Position numbers and translations under genes: made by a program. From Diospyros lotus (lineage: Eukaryota; Streptophyta; Magnoliopsida; Ericales; Ebenaceae): 64,000 nt of DNA. This document shows positions 36,788 to 49,078 of the stretch, one piece after another; within the stretch, counting starts at the first letter, position 1, and the number at the start of each line of letters is the position of its first letter. A model generated the notes under the pieces. It saw nothing but the letters and a program-made list of their open reading frames with translations. It did no database searches and was not told the origin of the DNA. Where the stretch lies: positions 25,205,310 through 25,269,309 of the forward strand of contig NC_068352.1 of assembly GCF_014633365.1 (NCBI RefSeq), given 5' to 3'.

Positions 36788-38253
36788 ATGAGCAGGAGAA
36801 TGGAGAAATTGGCTCCGCGTTTGATGATTTGCGCTTTCTTTTTCTTGCTCGTTGATCCGTCAATCGCCGGTTTGCTCGCCGAACCGGCACAACCTCTGAA
36901 ACCGGGAGAATATTCTTCTCCGAACACAGTCCCGGCATTTCCCGTCCAGACCGAGACGCCGACGTGCCGGCTAGACCTATCGGCGGAGCTCTTCGGCGGC
37001 GTGAAGGACGCCTGTGGCCAGAACCTTGACAGGAGCCGCTGCTGCCCCGTGCTGGCGGCATGGCTGTTCGCGGCTCACGCTCGCACGGCGCTCCAGGTCC
37101 CGGCGGCTTCTCCGCCGGCTTCCTCCGAGCTGCCGATGATGCCGGACGATTCGCAGAAGTGCGTCAACTCGCTCCAGACCTCGCTGCAGGGCCGCAACAT
37201 CCACATTGCCCAGCCAAATGCTTCTTGCGACACCGTGCTCTGCTTCTGCGGCATCCGGCTCCACCAGATCACGTCCTTAAGCTGCCCCGCAGCCTTCAAC
37301 GTCACCGCTCATCGGAATGCGACGCCGACAGCCGCCGTCAGGAATCTCGAGCGTAATTGCCGGAACTCGTCCTACGCCGGATGTACAAAATGCCTCGGAG
37401 CTTTACAGAAGGTAAAAAAGCTTTAACTTAATTTACGAAAACGCCCTTCCCCAATCTTTCCTTTTTCTAAACTTGCGCATTCTTTAACGGATTTTAAATC
37501 AGTTTATAAATAAGTTGCCGGTGATTCAGGATTTTTCGTTTAAATCTCACAGCTATTTGCACCAATTCATTAGATGACTGAATTTTGTAGGTTTTACTTT
37601 TATTAGCCTTTTGAACTAAAATTCCATTAATTTCTGCTCATTTATTAAACCAAGCTAAAATTTTCAACGAAATAATCGTGAGCATGGGCGTTATAGTAAA
37701 TTCGTTTGCGATCATTTGCCTGGCGACAGAGGCACTTGCACGCGACGTCACGTCAAGGGCCTAATTGTCCCGTCGGTCGGCTTCCGGAAAAGCCGACCGA
37801 CGTCGGTAAAATGACGTTTTTATACCCAAGAAAATGACCGCTTATCAGAAGGCAAGCAAGCAACCGATTCACTCTTCTTCCAAATAGCCTAAACTGCCCT
37901 TTGTGTAATTACAGCTGAAGAGCGGGGGCAAAAACGGAAGCGATGACGGGGACCGGGCGAACAAGATGTTCAACCGCGATTGCCAGCTCATGGGGCTGAC
38001 GTGGCTGCTGGCTCGCAACAAGACGGCGTACATCCCCACCGTCTCGGCCGTTCTGCGCGCCCTCATGTACAGTGCGCACCCACCCCACCAGTCCAAGTGC
38101 AGCCCCGACCAGGAGAACATGCCACTAGCCGTCGACTCTCTCCAGTTCGAGAAGCCCGATGCGTCGTCATCTGCTGCTCCGTTCTGGTTTCCACTTTTGC
38201 CCCTCTTCACCGCCTCGCTTTCTTCCGTGTTACTGCTCCGCTTCGTATTTTGA
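36788..38253 (+). CDS. GPI-anchored SPARK-domain protein (At4g28100-like)
   Basis: Two exons (36788-37411 and 37915-38253) joined by a 503-bp GT-AG intron give 320 aa. A hydrophobic signal peptide covers about residues 8-28. The mature part shows cysteine-rich blocks typical of this plant family: TCRLDLSAELFGGV, RSRCCPVLAAWLFAAHA, DSQKCVNSLQ, LCFCGIRLHQI, SLSCPAAFNV and GCTKCLGALQK in exon 1, then DCQLMGLTWLLARNKTAYIP and KCSPDQENMPLAVDSL in exon 2. A Ser/Ala-rich stretch followed by a C-terminal hydrophobic tail ending LLLRFVF is a GPI-attachment signal. It should sit on the outer face of the plasma membrane. No enzymatic role is known for the Arabidopsis relative, so function is open. A second in-frame ATG lies at 36800 and either could be the start. 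Confidence 0.92.
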
Positions 38254-39390
38254 CAGCCGTCTGTCTGCGTCTCTTTCTGCATGAGCTTTGTCGGGTTCGT
38301 TCACGTGACGGCTGAACCTGAAGCTAGTCGACAAAGCCTGGTAAGCAACAATTCCGGAGCCTATTTTTGTCTTTCTGCTCGCCCCCGCTGTAAATTTCAG
38401 GGTGTCACATTTTTAGGCTTGCGCTTTGATATGCTTTGGACGAGTAAATCGCAAATCCCTTCCGCTTGCCTTTCCCTTCTAGGTTTTGATTACTGTGCCC
38501 ACGTATTTTATTTTCTTTTTTCACCAAAAATGATATTTAATTTTACTCTTCAACAGCCTATTTTTGGACTACAAAGTATTATCCTATCCTAGCACTAGCA
38601 CTAGAATTGAAAGGTTGTATGCGGATAAAAAATTGCTAAGCTGGAGAGTCGATTGGAACAAACCCACATGAAGATTCTTGAAATGCCGAAGCACAACTTT
38701 TTTCTCCATCAATAATTAGTCGAGTCTTCTTCCTCTCGTGGTGGTGCAGCTGTACCCAAGGTGGTCTTTGAATGGACCGCTGCACACTAACCCCTCTTAG
38801 AATGTGCATTTGAGCGATGGGACAATACCAGACAATACGACAATTTCGTGTCACCCTATGTGAAAACCTTGCCATTTCAGTTATTGAGAATTGCCCGTCA
38901 CTTTGATTCGCAAGAGAGATTGGTAATATAAGTGTTTTGAGTTGGGTTCTCGGTTTTCAATGGGTGGTGATAGATCTGTATCGAGAAAGGTTAAAAAGCT
39001 TTGAGCCTTTGGGAGTACCGTGGAAACACGAGAAAGAGCAACTCCCAAGGGCTGCTGAGTATGTTGGTCGTCTTGTAGTTTTCCTAGGCAATTGATTCTC
39101 GATCATGTTTTAACTACACCAATAATGCAAGATAAAGACCCCAGATCTGAAACCTAATCAAATTGGATTAAAATAGGCATTATTTAGGCATTAAAAAAGT
39201 GAGTGTAACATGTTTACGGGAGAGAATCGCGCTTGAATGTTTGTCGCCGCATTGCCATTGCAGCCAAGACAAAGAGTCGACCTCGATTCCTTTCAAATTT
39301 GAAATAAGAGAGAATTTATTTGGGCCTAGTTTGTCAAAAAGGCAATCCAACCGTAGGAAATATCGACTGGCATAACATTGTTGACACCTA
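38254..39390. other. Downstream flank, no gene recognised
   Basis: It includes the probable 3'-UTR of the GPI-protein gene. A minus frame at 38636-38875 has no recognisable domain. Confidence 0.5.
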
Positions 39391-39513
39391 GGAATCTAAA
39401 CAATTTCACTGTACAAAACTTTAATGATAAAAGTCGTAAAACATCGCTTTCTTTCTGCTCCTCCAGTTGTCAGGAGTGCAGTCCACTTCTCGTAGAAAAT
39501 TCGGAGACCATGC

Positions 39514-42043
39514 TCACCACCCTTTGCCGATGAGCCACAGCCAGTCGAGTGTAACGCCGGCAAATATGCCACCGAGAAGAAACAACACAAGTATATTCCC
39601 CAAGGCGTTTTGTTCTGGTCCCTACAAACCCATCAATCCCATAAGTGTAACGACACTGACTGCAAGTTGAAATCAATAGTAACTAGTAAGAGATTTCAAG
39701 CCTTCTATTTACAAATAAACGAACCTTATAACCTTTTGGAGCCGAAGTAAGGACACAGACGGTGAGGTAACCGTTGGTTAGCCCCAGGAAGGAAGTGAGC
39801 ATTATCATCCAGCCCTGGTCCCCGTATTTTGCTGTGAAGTAGAATGCCGGGACGAGCAAGAAGCGCGAAAGAATTGCTACTGTAAGTCCTCTTCTGGACT
39901 CCAACTTAAAAAGTTCTACAAGCGGTATGTATCTCCCAATGAGATCCCACACGTTATACATCGCTATAAGAACAAGTGCATACCTGCAGTATTTCCAAGT
40001 AAGTAGACCATACAACAACATGAAAAGCCTTTAACCTCATTGTAGTGTAAAATGTACCATCTTCTAAATAATTTTTGTCTCTCGCATGTAACAGGTAAGA
40101 TAGCTACTTAGATTATTTATGAAATACTAACCATCCACCCAGGCTATGAGCTCCGGTATCTTCAGATAAGAATCCGGGGAAAATTGACAGTGTCAATGCG
40201 TATATGAGAAACATGTCAAGTGCATAATCGATGTTTTGTAGGAACAATTGAGTGTTGCTTAGTCTCTCAAATCGTTTAGGGTCTTCCTCGGCCTGCACAG
40301 GTTTGAACAAGAGATCGGCCAATTGGTTACACTACTTACTAGGAGTACCTTGCTTCATAAAATCAGAAAACTAGACTTCAAAAAGAGAAATATACTTGAG
40401 GCTGCCCTGGTTCGCTGTATATGCCACCGGCAACAAGGTCAGCTGAGACGGTTTTTGATCCTTCTGAGGCGGCCTTTGAACGATAGTACTTTACAATCGG
40501 TAGCTTTGGAAACACAAATGCGTAGAGAAGAACGCATAGCAGTTCAAAAAATGCAGAGATAGCAAAAAACAGAACTGCATTAAAAGGTAATAATAGGAAA
40601 TTAGTGATAAGTTGCTGAACATTATGAACAGAAATTGTTTGGTTCAAGTGTTGCATTTCGATTGAAATGCCGGAGCAAGTATACATGCTAACTAGTTCAA
40701 TGATATTTACATCATTAATGAAAAAACTAGCAAAAGAGGCTCGAGCGTACTTGCTCCTTTGCGCAGGCCGTCTCTAGAACTCTCAAATGCTGCTTTTGTA
40801 ATTAGCCTCAAACTGGAGGTCAGAGCCCCGGATGCAGCCAAACCAGCAAGGAAAGACTGAAGAATCAAATACCGTTAACAATATTTTCAGACATTTAAAC
40901 ATCAGATTAGAATTGAGACAAAATTGTCCGCCACGAAATAAGCTAACTGCAGATTACTAACTTGAATGAATTCTGGGAGCATGAATGAAAGATCGCCAAC
41001 CATTCCGCCCTGAACATGAGCATCTGCAACTCCAAAGGCACCGCTAATGGCACATATGCCAATGTACGGTCCAATTCCTCCTTTCCCAGATGAAGCTAAA
41101 TCCACCTATGGCCCAAAAGTGAGAAGATGAATCAAAGTGATTGGTAGCATAAATTAGGTGAAATACATTTCTGAGAATCCTAGTTTTAGGGGCATGCGTT
41201 GTACATACAAATAATCGATACCGTAATGTACAGTACTTACAACTAGAACCAAAGCAGAGCTAATGAAAAACAGTATATATCCGAATAGGTTCCTTCGCCT
41301 AGTATTCAATGTTGCCTCTTTGTATGCTAATACTGCCAGTGTTCCAAGTGCAAATGGTTGATATACAAGAGTAAGTACCCTCGCCGGGTGATATCTCTGC
41401 GCAAAGAAAGAAGCGCTGTTAAACTATTCTCGGAGCAGTTTAACTGCTTATAGAAATATCGTATTGAGCAACAGCAGCAAGTTGCCATAAACTCACTTAG
41501 AATAGAATACACACTAATGCTATCAAATTGGAGAATACCGAACACATAGAAGTCCTTAATTCTGTCGGCCATAAAGAACCTGCTTGAAGCGCGTAAGAAT
41601 TGGTGTTTACTAGACAAGAAATGTAATTTAGAACCGATTTGGATAAGAATTTGGAGAAAATAAGGGTCATGAAAAGTACAATCAGTCTCCAAACTCTGAA
41701 GATTGGATGCAAGCACAGAATCGAAACCAGATAAAATACTCGAGGAACCAAGAAAGATAACGCAAAATTGGAGAAGAAAAATACCGGGAACAGGGCACTG
41801 TAGTAATCTCCTATCGTTAGCATACTGTTCCACGAGAAAAGGCACCCATTACCGAGAAGCCAACATACCACCATTGCAGTAAACTTGCCCTGCTTAGGTT
41901 GATATGTATCAGAGGGTTAGTGATCAAATAGTCGGTTGGTTTACCTGACTCGAACATTTAACTCTTTCCCAATCAGTCAGTCAAGCAATATAACCACAAA
42001 CCTCAAGTTTAACGGGATCCATATTTTCGTGATTAATAGACAT
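39514..42043 (-). CDS. Equilibrative nucleoside transporter, ENT3-like (copy A)
   Basis: Nine coding exons on the minus strand: 42043-42002, 41889-41785, 41396-41241, 41105-40962, 40856-40751, 40574-40396, 40292-40132, 39983-39725 and 39621-39514. All have GT-AG introns and join in phase to 419 aa, close to the length of the Arabidopsis ENT3/ENT2/4/6/7 group. ENT hallmarks include SWNSMLTIGDYY in the first membrane helix, GVADAHVQGGMVGDLSF (about residues 126-142), NVWDLIGRYIP (about 308-318) and FYFTAKYGDQGWMI. About eleven membrane helices are expected. Members import nucleosides such as uridine and adenosine across the plasma membrane with protons; this is inferred from family. A second in-frame Met lies at residue 8. 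The frame is intact. Confidence 0.94.
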
Positions 42044-42557
42044 GGATGCCCCCTATCCGAGCTCCTGCAAATAACAGGCAGCGTAAATTAGCATGAATTG
42101 GCAGATTACTTTGTTTAAACCAGTTTATTTAAAACTTGAAATTCTACCAGAAATTCCATGAAAATACATGCTTTAACTCCACGGCTATTGGGAACCATTA
42201 ATTGTGATTCATATTTGCATTTATTCATGTGCATTTCTTTGGCCTTTCTACCTTATGTTCAAGCCTTACTCCAAAGAAGATCAATAGACGATCTAACTTA
42301 ATCCGACGATAAAAGATAAAAACCATTTTTAAACAGCTTTCAAGTTGGAAACAGGGGAGAGGAGAAATTTGTACAAGAAAGCATCAATCCACGCCCAAAA
42401 CCTAGAATTAAAGCAGAAATCAATAGAGGCACCCGTCAAAGAGATGATCATTTGTAAAATGTAATCATGCAGACAACACAGACAAGTAGATGAACTCTAG
42501 TTAGACTTCAAATAATGAAATCCAAAGCCAAAAGTCTCCACACCGAATCACATCACC

Positions 42558-42589
<32 letters not shown>

Positions 42590-42813
42590 GGAGAGGGAGA
42601 GACTTACGTTTCTGAGAAGCGTGTGGGTCGAAGAATTCGGAGAGATTGTTGGATTATTTTTCATGAGATTAAGGATAACTGGGTGTTTGATCCGTTGACA
42701 GCGCAACAGAGAGAGAGAGAGAGAATTAGAGAGGGAGATAGAGAGACGAAGATGGTTATGATATTCGATTGTTTATCGTCAAAGTCAAATTTCGTTTGTT
42801 TCCTTTTATAAAT
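42044..42813 (-). promoter_or_regulatory. 5'-UTR, UTR intron and TATA box of ENT copy A
   Basis: On the minus strand a TTTATAAAAGG box lies at 42803-42813, predicting transcription starting near 42775. A UTR exon ends at 42608 before GTAAGT. The UTR intron runs 42607-42065 and ends TTTGCAG, and a short second UTR exon (42064-42044) leads into the ATG. A (GT)n(GA)n microsatellite (42557-42600) lies just inside the intron. Confidence 0.6.
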
Positions 42814-44139
42814 ATCTTCTCGTGTTGTGTGAAAACAAATTGTTTAAATCTTTTCTTCATAAGTTTTCAACTCCAAATTATTTTTAAGGCAGAAATTTAC
42901 TTTATGGCCTTTAAAACTCTTTTTAATAAAGTAATCTTTTTAAACATATATTGTATCTAAAGAAATTAAGACTAATCATGTTAATAAATTTGTTTAATAT
43001 TAATTAATAAATATAAATATAATTTTATTGCTAAATAAACAAAATTAAATTTTATCCGAAAAAATTAGAACTAAACCATAATTATCAAATAGTACCCTAA
43101 GTGATTCTATTTGTGGGTCTCCAACTCCAAGTCACGTTCTGCGGCTTCAGTTTGGAGTCACGTTCCACGGCTCTAGTTGTTCTAAGCAAAGGGAAGATGA
43201 ATTTAATTTCGACAACGAAGATAAAGAATAAAGAATAAAGAATTAATGTTTCTGAAATAAGTAATTGAATCAAGATAAATTAAAATTTATATTAATAAAT
43301 CGTTAGTTAGATTTCTTATCTTATATAACGAGACAAATTCTCTATTTACGATTTATTTTTTTATCAAAATTAAAAATACAAATAACAGAAAATTCTATAG
43401 ACAATAATCTCAAGAATTAATTAATTAATTCCTACACTGCAACCATTAAATAATTGAACCAAATGGTGATAATCCTCTATGGATCTATAATATTAGGGTG
43501 TCCCTCCCTAAAGGAACAGATGAATAATAAAATAGGTTACAAAGTACTAATTCATAAATAGATTGGAAGATTAGAAAAGAGATTTACTTATTTTTTTAAT
43601 AAATTGGGCAACAAAGCACAGCTTTTAAATAAACAGGTGGGAATTCCGGAATGGCCAAATTGAGATGAGCAGCCTACTCAGCCGCCGATGTTTACGAGTC
43701 AACATCTTGACTTTTGAGTATCAAACTGACCCAATTGCCCATTCTATTGTGGGCGCTTTCAAAATCGTCCCAGCAATGTAACCATATCATTGTATTGCGT
43801 TGGACATGGACAGTACCGACAACTCTGGGTTCAAGATCCAATTATGAAATCCTTGAAAAAAAAAAATAAATCGAAATATAGCTCTTATAACAAAATTAGG
43901 AGCAAAGAATCAATCAGACTGACCTGGGGAATAAATTAGGAATGCAGAAACAAAAATAATAATTGGACCAGAGAATGTAATTGCATTATAAGGATGTAAT
44001 TGAATAGATCAAGTAAGTTTGAATTGATGTAACATGAAACTTATTAGTTGGAAAGTGTATGGAGAGCAATAAAGATCACAAACCACCTAATTGACACTAA
44101 TATAAAATCTCCTTATGATTTAGGATCCATAATAAAATA
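42814..44139. other. Intergenic DNA, copy A only
   Basis: It is absent from copy B. No coding sequence was recognised. Confidence 0.5.
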
Positions 44140-44275
44140 AAGAATGTGCTAAACTAGTCTTCGATCTTGGGAGTCGTCGTGTACTGTGATTAATCCTCTC
44201 ATATTTGTGGGACAGTGTGTGGGGGCCCTTAAGGTGAGGAATTTCACCTTTTACACCCAAGAATGTGCTAAACTA
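44140..44275 (+). mobile_element. Short SINE-like insertion with a 17-bp target duplication
   Basis: The 17-base word AAGAATGTGCTAAACTA occurs at 44140-44156 and again at 44259-44275 with no mismatch. The 102 bp between them (44157-44258) ends TTTCACCTTTTACACCC and contains GTGGGACAGTGTGTGGGGGCC, which resembles the 3' half of plant SINEs. Long variable target duplications indicate target-primed reverse transcription. The 5' part with the RNA polymerase III boxes is missing, so it would be a truncated copy. Confidence 0.6.
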
Positions 44276-45044
44276 TTAGTAAAGAGAGAAATCATGATTG
44301 TTAAGAAATTACAATTTTTCAAATAGGAACGGGTCAATCCATGAGTATACCATGAAGTTACAAAGATTGTACTTATGAACAAACCCCTAAAGTGAAATAG
44401 GCACAAAGAAGGAGTAATAAATCGGACTAGCCTACAAAAACAAAACGATCCCTCCGTAACTAGTCATCCATAATATCAAATAAATCTACTTTGTTTCTCT
44501 TGAGGATTGGATCACTTAAATATCGGAAATGAAAAAATACAAAATTTATTATGTTTCAAATTTAATTTTAAAAATTACAAAATAATTCACTAAATATGTA
44601 ATTTTTTTTTTATAAATGAACTATAAGCTACAATATGTCATATAGATGCGTACGCTCAAAATATGACTCATGACACTTAAATCTCAATTGCTGCCATCTC
44701 ACGGTGTCAGTGGCAAACGCTAAATACGCAATTAACCTCATATTTTTACCCTTTGCCATGCTCTTTGGCACACTTACAATAAGAGGAGGTAAGAGTACGA
44801 AAGCATACAAATTTTAGTATCTAACATGTTACTTTCTATTGTTTATTTGTTTATCAAATTTTTATTTCTAGACTAGTACTTAAATTCTTCTATTAAAATT
44901 AGGGAAGCGCTTAAATGAAAAAAATGAAAGAAAAGGAAAGAGTTATAATATAAAATTTATGACATAACTCTTATATTTTATATTTCAATGCATAAGACAA
45001 GGAGTAAGAAAATCAAAATAAAACTTTTAATTAAAAAAGACCCC
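44276..45044. other. Intergenic DNA, copy A only
   Basis: No gene was recognised. The minus frame at 44628-44810 has no recognisable domain. This ends the stretch missing from copy B. Confidence 0.5.
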
Positions 45045-48000
45045 TTATTTACTCCCACTTTTTCTATATAAATTTCCCAATTTTCTCTAATGGCTACATT
45101 TGAGATTTAATTTTGGATTGTTAGGCTAATATTAAGCTGAATATAATTTCTCTTTTGGGCCTTATTTATGCCCATTTACACCTTATAAAGCAATTTTAAC
45201 TTCTTGGGCTGTGCCCAACGGCTGCTAGCGTAATTTGCTGACTCACTACTAGTGTAGTTACCCGTTCTAAGACTGTCCTGACACTTTATACCCTTGAACG
45301 TATCCCAAATGCCAATGCAAGACAAAAATGAAGGGTGGGGTCTTGTCCCCTAATAGGTCCTCAAACGCTCAAATAAGTTATTGTCCAGGAATGATGCAAT
45401 AATGATGTAATTATACTTAATAAATAATGTACCTCACTATGCCTTTGTATAGGTATCTTGTGTTACAAGAGTGGTTGGTAAGGTTGAAATCTATAGGATG
45501 GGCCTGGAAGGTTATTCATGAGCCCCACTTGGGCCTAGAGGTGATGATGGAGGGCTAAGAGGTGAACCAAGTACTTGTTGGGCCCTTTTCTATCATAAGG
45601 CCTAACTCCTAGGTTTTAGGCTATGTTGGGCTTTGCTATCCATCATCATTTGCCCCCACTCCATATTCTAAGTAATTTGAATTGGAGGAATAGTGAGGTT
45701 AAAACTGTCCTGACCTTGGTTGAGGTTAAAATTGTTCGACTCCTACCTTCAGCCTCCAAAATCATTAGGGGAACTTTCAACTTCTACCCATCCATCTTCA
45801 ACACTTATTATTGGATGGGTCATCAAGATGACTAGGATTGTTCTCCCCCTTTGCCCTAAGGAAGCATGATTGAGAGGGTGCCACCTCAACATTGTTAGGG
45901 GAAGTTGCGCCTATTTGCATTTCCTTTGGGCTTATATATGTGGAGTAACCCCATGCTTGCCATCTTGCTCTCCTATCTCCTAGCATTCAAAGTTCTCGAT
46001 CTCTCTCATTGACTTCATCATCCTTACGCAATTAGGCGTGTCTGATTCTTATAGGTCTATAGATATAAAGAGAGAGCTCAAGCAATAAGGTAAGCTTGAG
46101 CTATTCCAATTCTAGGGGCCAAACCAATATTGTTATCAACAGTGGGGTGATAGTGCTTAAGGGAGAGAAAGAAAGCTCAATGAGTTTTGAGTTAGACTCG
46201 AATACCTCCTGATCGAGGAGCTCACCCATCTCAGTAAAAAGGTAGCCAAGGCTTTCATAGGTCAACGTGGGCATGATGAGGATGAGCATATCTATTCTTA
46301 TTTGAAAATTCGTCATGTCCACTAAGCACTTGAGGGTATTTAGTAATTTATGCTGATGCCCTAAAGGTCAACCTTTGCATCCCCATTCACTTGATGGCCG
46401 CTAAGGTGTTCTGTCTCCTTGAGATGAACCCATCTCTAGTGGTACCAAATGAATGGAGGATTTTTTTTTCTTCTTTCTTCGTATGTTGCGTAGATAAGTA
46501 GATGCCTTTGATTGCTCAATATTTATTTTCTCCCTTTCGAGCCACAGCTTGCAAGCAAAGGCGATATTTTTTCACCACTATCGCTTGATGGTGATTCATG
46601 ATAGACATTTCTTGTTCTATTGAGGAGTGAAAAAATTATTTTTTCTTGGGATTATCTCCTTGCGCGGTCCCTGCCGCTCGTGCCTCAATTTCGATAAAAG
46701 AGATAAATTATAGGTAAAAATTTTGTCCTATTATATAGGATAAAAAATCGAATTCACAACCTATTAGTACGAATTTCAATTTATTATGATCTAATCATTT
46801 GATTCATACGCGAGAGGCAAGTTGTTTCTTCTTTGTCAAGCCCAAAAAGGGTTAATTTGTTTCCCCTTCCTTTTAGAGGAAAGGAAAAATTAGCACCCCA
46901 TTGATCAGATTAACAAAGGAAGAGCGGTCAATCATCAAGGAGTTTGCTTGCCTTGAGCATGTTAGTGCCCGAAAGCTCTTGCGGGATCGTTCTTTGCATC
47001 ACATCAGCCTTGCCCCTCAAACATATTTGAAACCAAGGCCATCACTAGGTCATTTTCTTTCCTTTCCTTGATTGTCTTTTCTTTAAATCAATCCAACTAA
47101 CACTGGTTCAACTCTCTGTGATGTTAGACCATATGTTTGACAAAACTTGGTTCTTTGAGGGTGGCGCGACCACCAAGGAGTCGATAAAAGTCAATTGCAA
47201 GAAGCGTCAAACTGAGGAATTGATCCTTCTTCGGGCAAGAAAATGTCTAGCCCGACTCCTTAGCATGTTTTGCGCCCTGCTCGTTCAATGGTTCCCTTCT
47301 CATCAAGGGCCCACCCCAAAGGGAAAGAAATCCAAGTGCTTGCGGGACCAGCCAAGGTGTCAAGCCGAGGGCCAATTATTTACCCAAATGGTAGGTCTAT
47401 GAGCAAGACACTATTCAAAAGGTGATATGTCTCGATAATTAGTACTCGGGTCTGCGACTCCCTTAGACCAATCCTTTACTGCCAAGCTCACCTCTAAGTG
47501 CCTAGGAGATATCGAGTACGGTTGTCAGCTGGCTAAGCTTCCTTTACTCTTAACTCCCTCAATGCCGCCTTCTGTTACTTACATATTGCTCCTTTGCAAG
47601 GTGCTATTTGCTACAACGAACTCACCACACCAAGCGCCTTGGCAAGTCTGAACCAAGGTGGTTCACTATGAGCAAGGGTAGCCAATTTGCCTCTCTAGGC
47701 TGAATCAGACATGCACAAGAAGGCTGAGGTTGAGGCAAATGTAGAACTCTCTTGACTGAGATAGAGGCTTCCTAGAAGCTGAAGAGCAACAACAGTGTGA
47801 GGATTAAAGTCCTAATCTTAAATAGTAAAAAAAAAAAAAATTAAAGTAAGGATGAAGAATACATGAGATTTATAGTAATTCACTATTAATGTAAAAACTA
47901 CATTTATTATCCCCGTTGTGAGTTTTTCTCTATAATTAAATTAGAGATTATAAGAATACACACCAACACTCCACTCTAATATATAAGCAAAATTAAGACA

Positions 48001-48352
48001 ATAAAAATACATATAAAAACTCAAAACTATGTTTATTATAAAATTATACATAAAATTTCTTCTAGGAGGCTCCACCCTTTACAACCCTAGGCAGGGGGCT
48101 TTGCCCCCTACAACCCACGGGAAGGGGTTTTATCACCTCTCTTTCAACTCTCATGTCGACCTTACCATAAAAGTTGATCTGTGTATTAACTCTGCGTAAG
48201 AGTAATATATGCCAATGTAATAATTAGGCTCCACGCACTAACAAAGTCGAGTAGACCACCTCTAACAAGCACTTGACTATTCTCACCGAGCAAAAAGAGA
48301 GGGATCCAACTAGCCTCAATGAGGTGGCAGAGAACTTCTCCAAAATATCCTT
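45045..48352 (+). other. Retroelement-like relic (Gypsy-type N-terminal region suspected)
   Basis: The plus strand carries broken frames such as CIPIHLMAAKVFCLLEMNPS followed by VVPNEWRIFF (46370-46470) and WFFEGGATTKES (47145-47180). These resemble the plant 'putative Gypsy-type transposon' N-terminal family, in which a P-x-H-P-F-like block precedes an N-x-W-R block. Frequent stops rule out function. The stretch 45450-45990 reads like its upstream LTR or leader. Family assignment is from memory of motif style and remains tentative. Confidence 0.35.
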
Positions 48353-49078
48353 GTCATGAGCAGGGCTGACTTAAGAGTTGATAGGGTCTTAGACAATAAT
48401 TAGTTTAGTGGCCTTTTAAAAAATAATAAAATTATTAAAAAATATATTTTTCTTATTTTTTGATATGTAAAATCACTAATTAAATTTTTTATATTTTAGT
48501 TTAGAATGTAAATATTTTTCAATTGACAATATAGACAAGAAAAAAAGATATGAAAACGCAAAAATTGAATAAGCAAAAAATGTGAAAAATTTATAACTAG
48601 GTTTGTAAATTAAAAATTTATTGATTTATTTTTATTTTTTTTCTTTAATGCCTAGATAAGTGCAAATTCCCCCGACGAAATTTCATTCAAAAAATTATTT
48701 TATCAAATTATTATTCTAAAATAATATTATTTCTTGTCATTTTTTTAGTTGTATTATTAGTTTATATTATATTATTCATTGTCTAACATTGAAAAATAAT
48801 CTGTAAACTTAAAAAATTGAGAATCTCCTCGTCTAAATGACATTTCATTATACATTATCTAAAATTGAAAAATGATCCGTAAATTTGAGAAATTAGAGTC
48901 TTTTCGTTTAAAAGAAATAATCAAATAAACAGAGTATAAATTTAAAAAAATATATCATAAAATAAAATTAATGATTTTAGATCTCAAAATATAAAAAATA
49001 AATTTTAATTAATTATTAATTTTAGACCCCTCCTCCTTGGGCCCTAGGCATAGACCTTCAGCCGGGCCTGGCCACGAG
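48353..49078. mobile_element. Non-autonomous hAT element (710 bp)
   Basis: The body 48361-49070 starts CAGGGCTGACTTAAG and ends, inverted, CAGGCCCGGCTGAAG. The flanking 8-mers GTCATGAG (48353-48360) and GCCACGAG (49071-49078) differ by two transitions, fitting an aged 8-bp target duplication. CAGGGCCGG-type ends are usual for plant hAT elements. The interior is AT-rich and non-coding. Confidence 0.7.

Larger units (their letters stand above)
39391..46397. repeat. Segmental duplication, copy A
   Basis: Block I (39391 to about 42745, the ENT gene) matches 52668-56040. Block II (about 45045-46397) matches about 56075-57830. The 2.3-kb stretch between the blocks (42746-45044) is absent from copy B. 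Introns as well as exons match, so the duplication is recent. The offset is about 13.27 kb, suggesting a tandem unit that ends near 52667. Confidence 0.9.

Noticed and set aside
36977..37264. Minus-strand and alternate plus-strand frames across the GPI-protein gene
   Set aside because: They lie antisense or out of frame to exon 1, whose conserved cysteine blocks establish the true frame. High GC explains the long shadow frames.
43780..43860. GGGTTCAAGATCC word as a tRNA or SINE B box
   Set aside because: There is no matching A box at the right distance and no cloverleaf. tRNA and SINE calls are not supported. No tRNA, rRNA or CRISPR array was found anywhere in the window.
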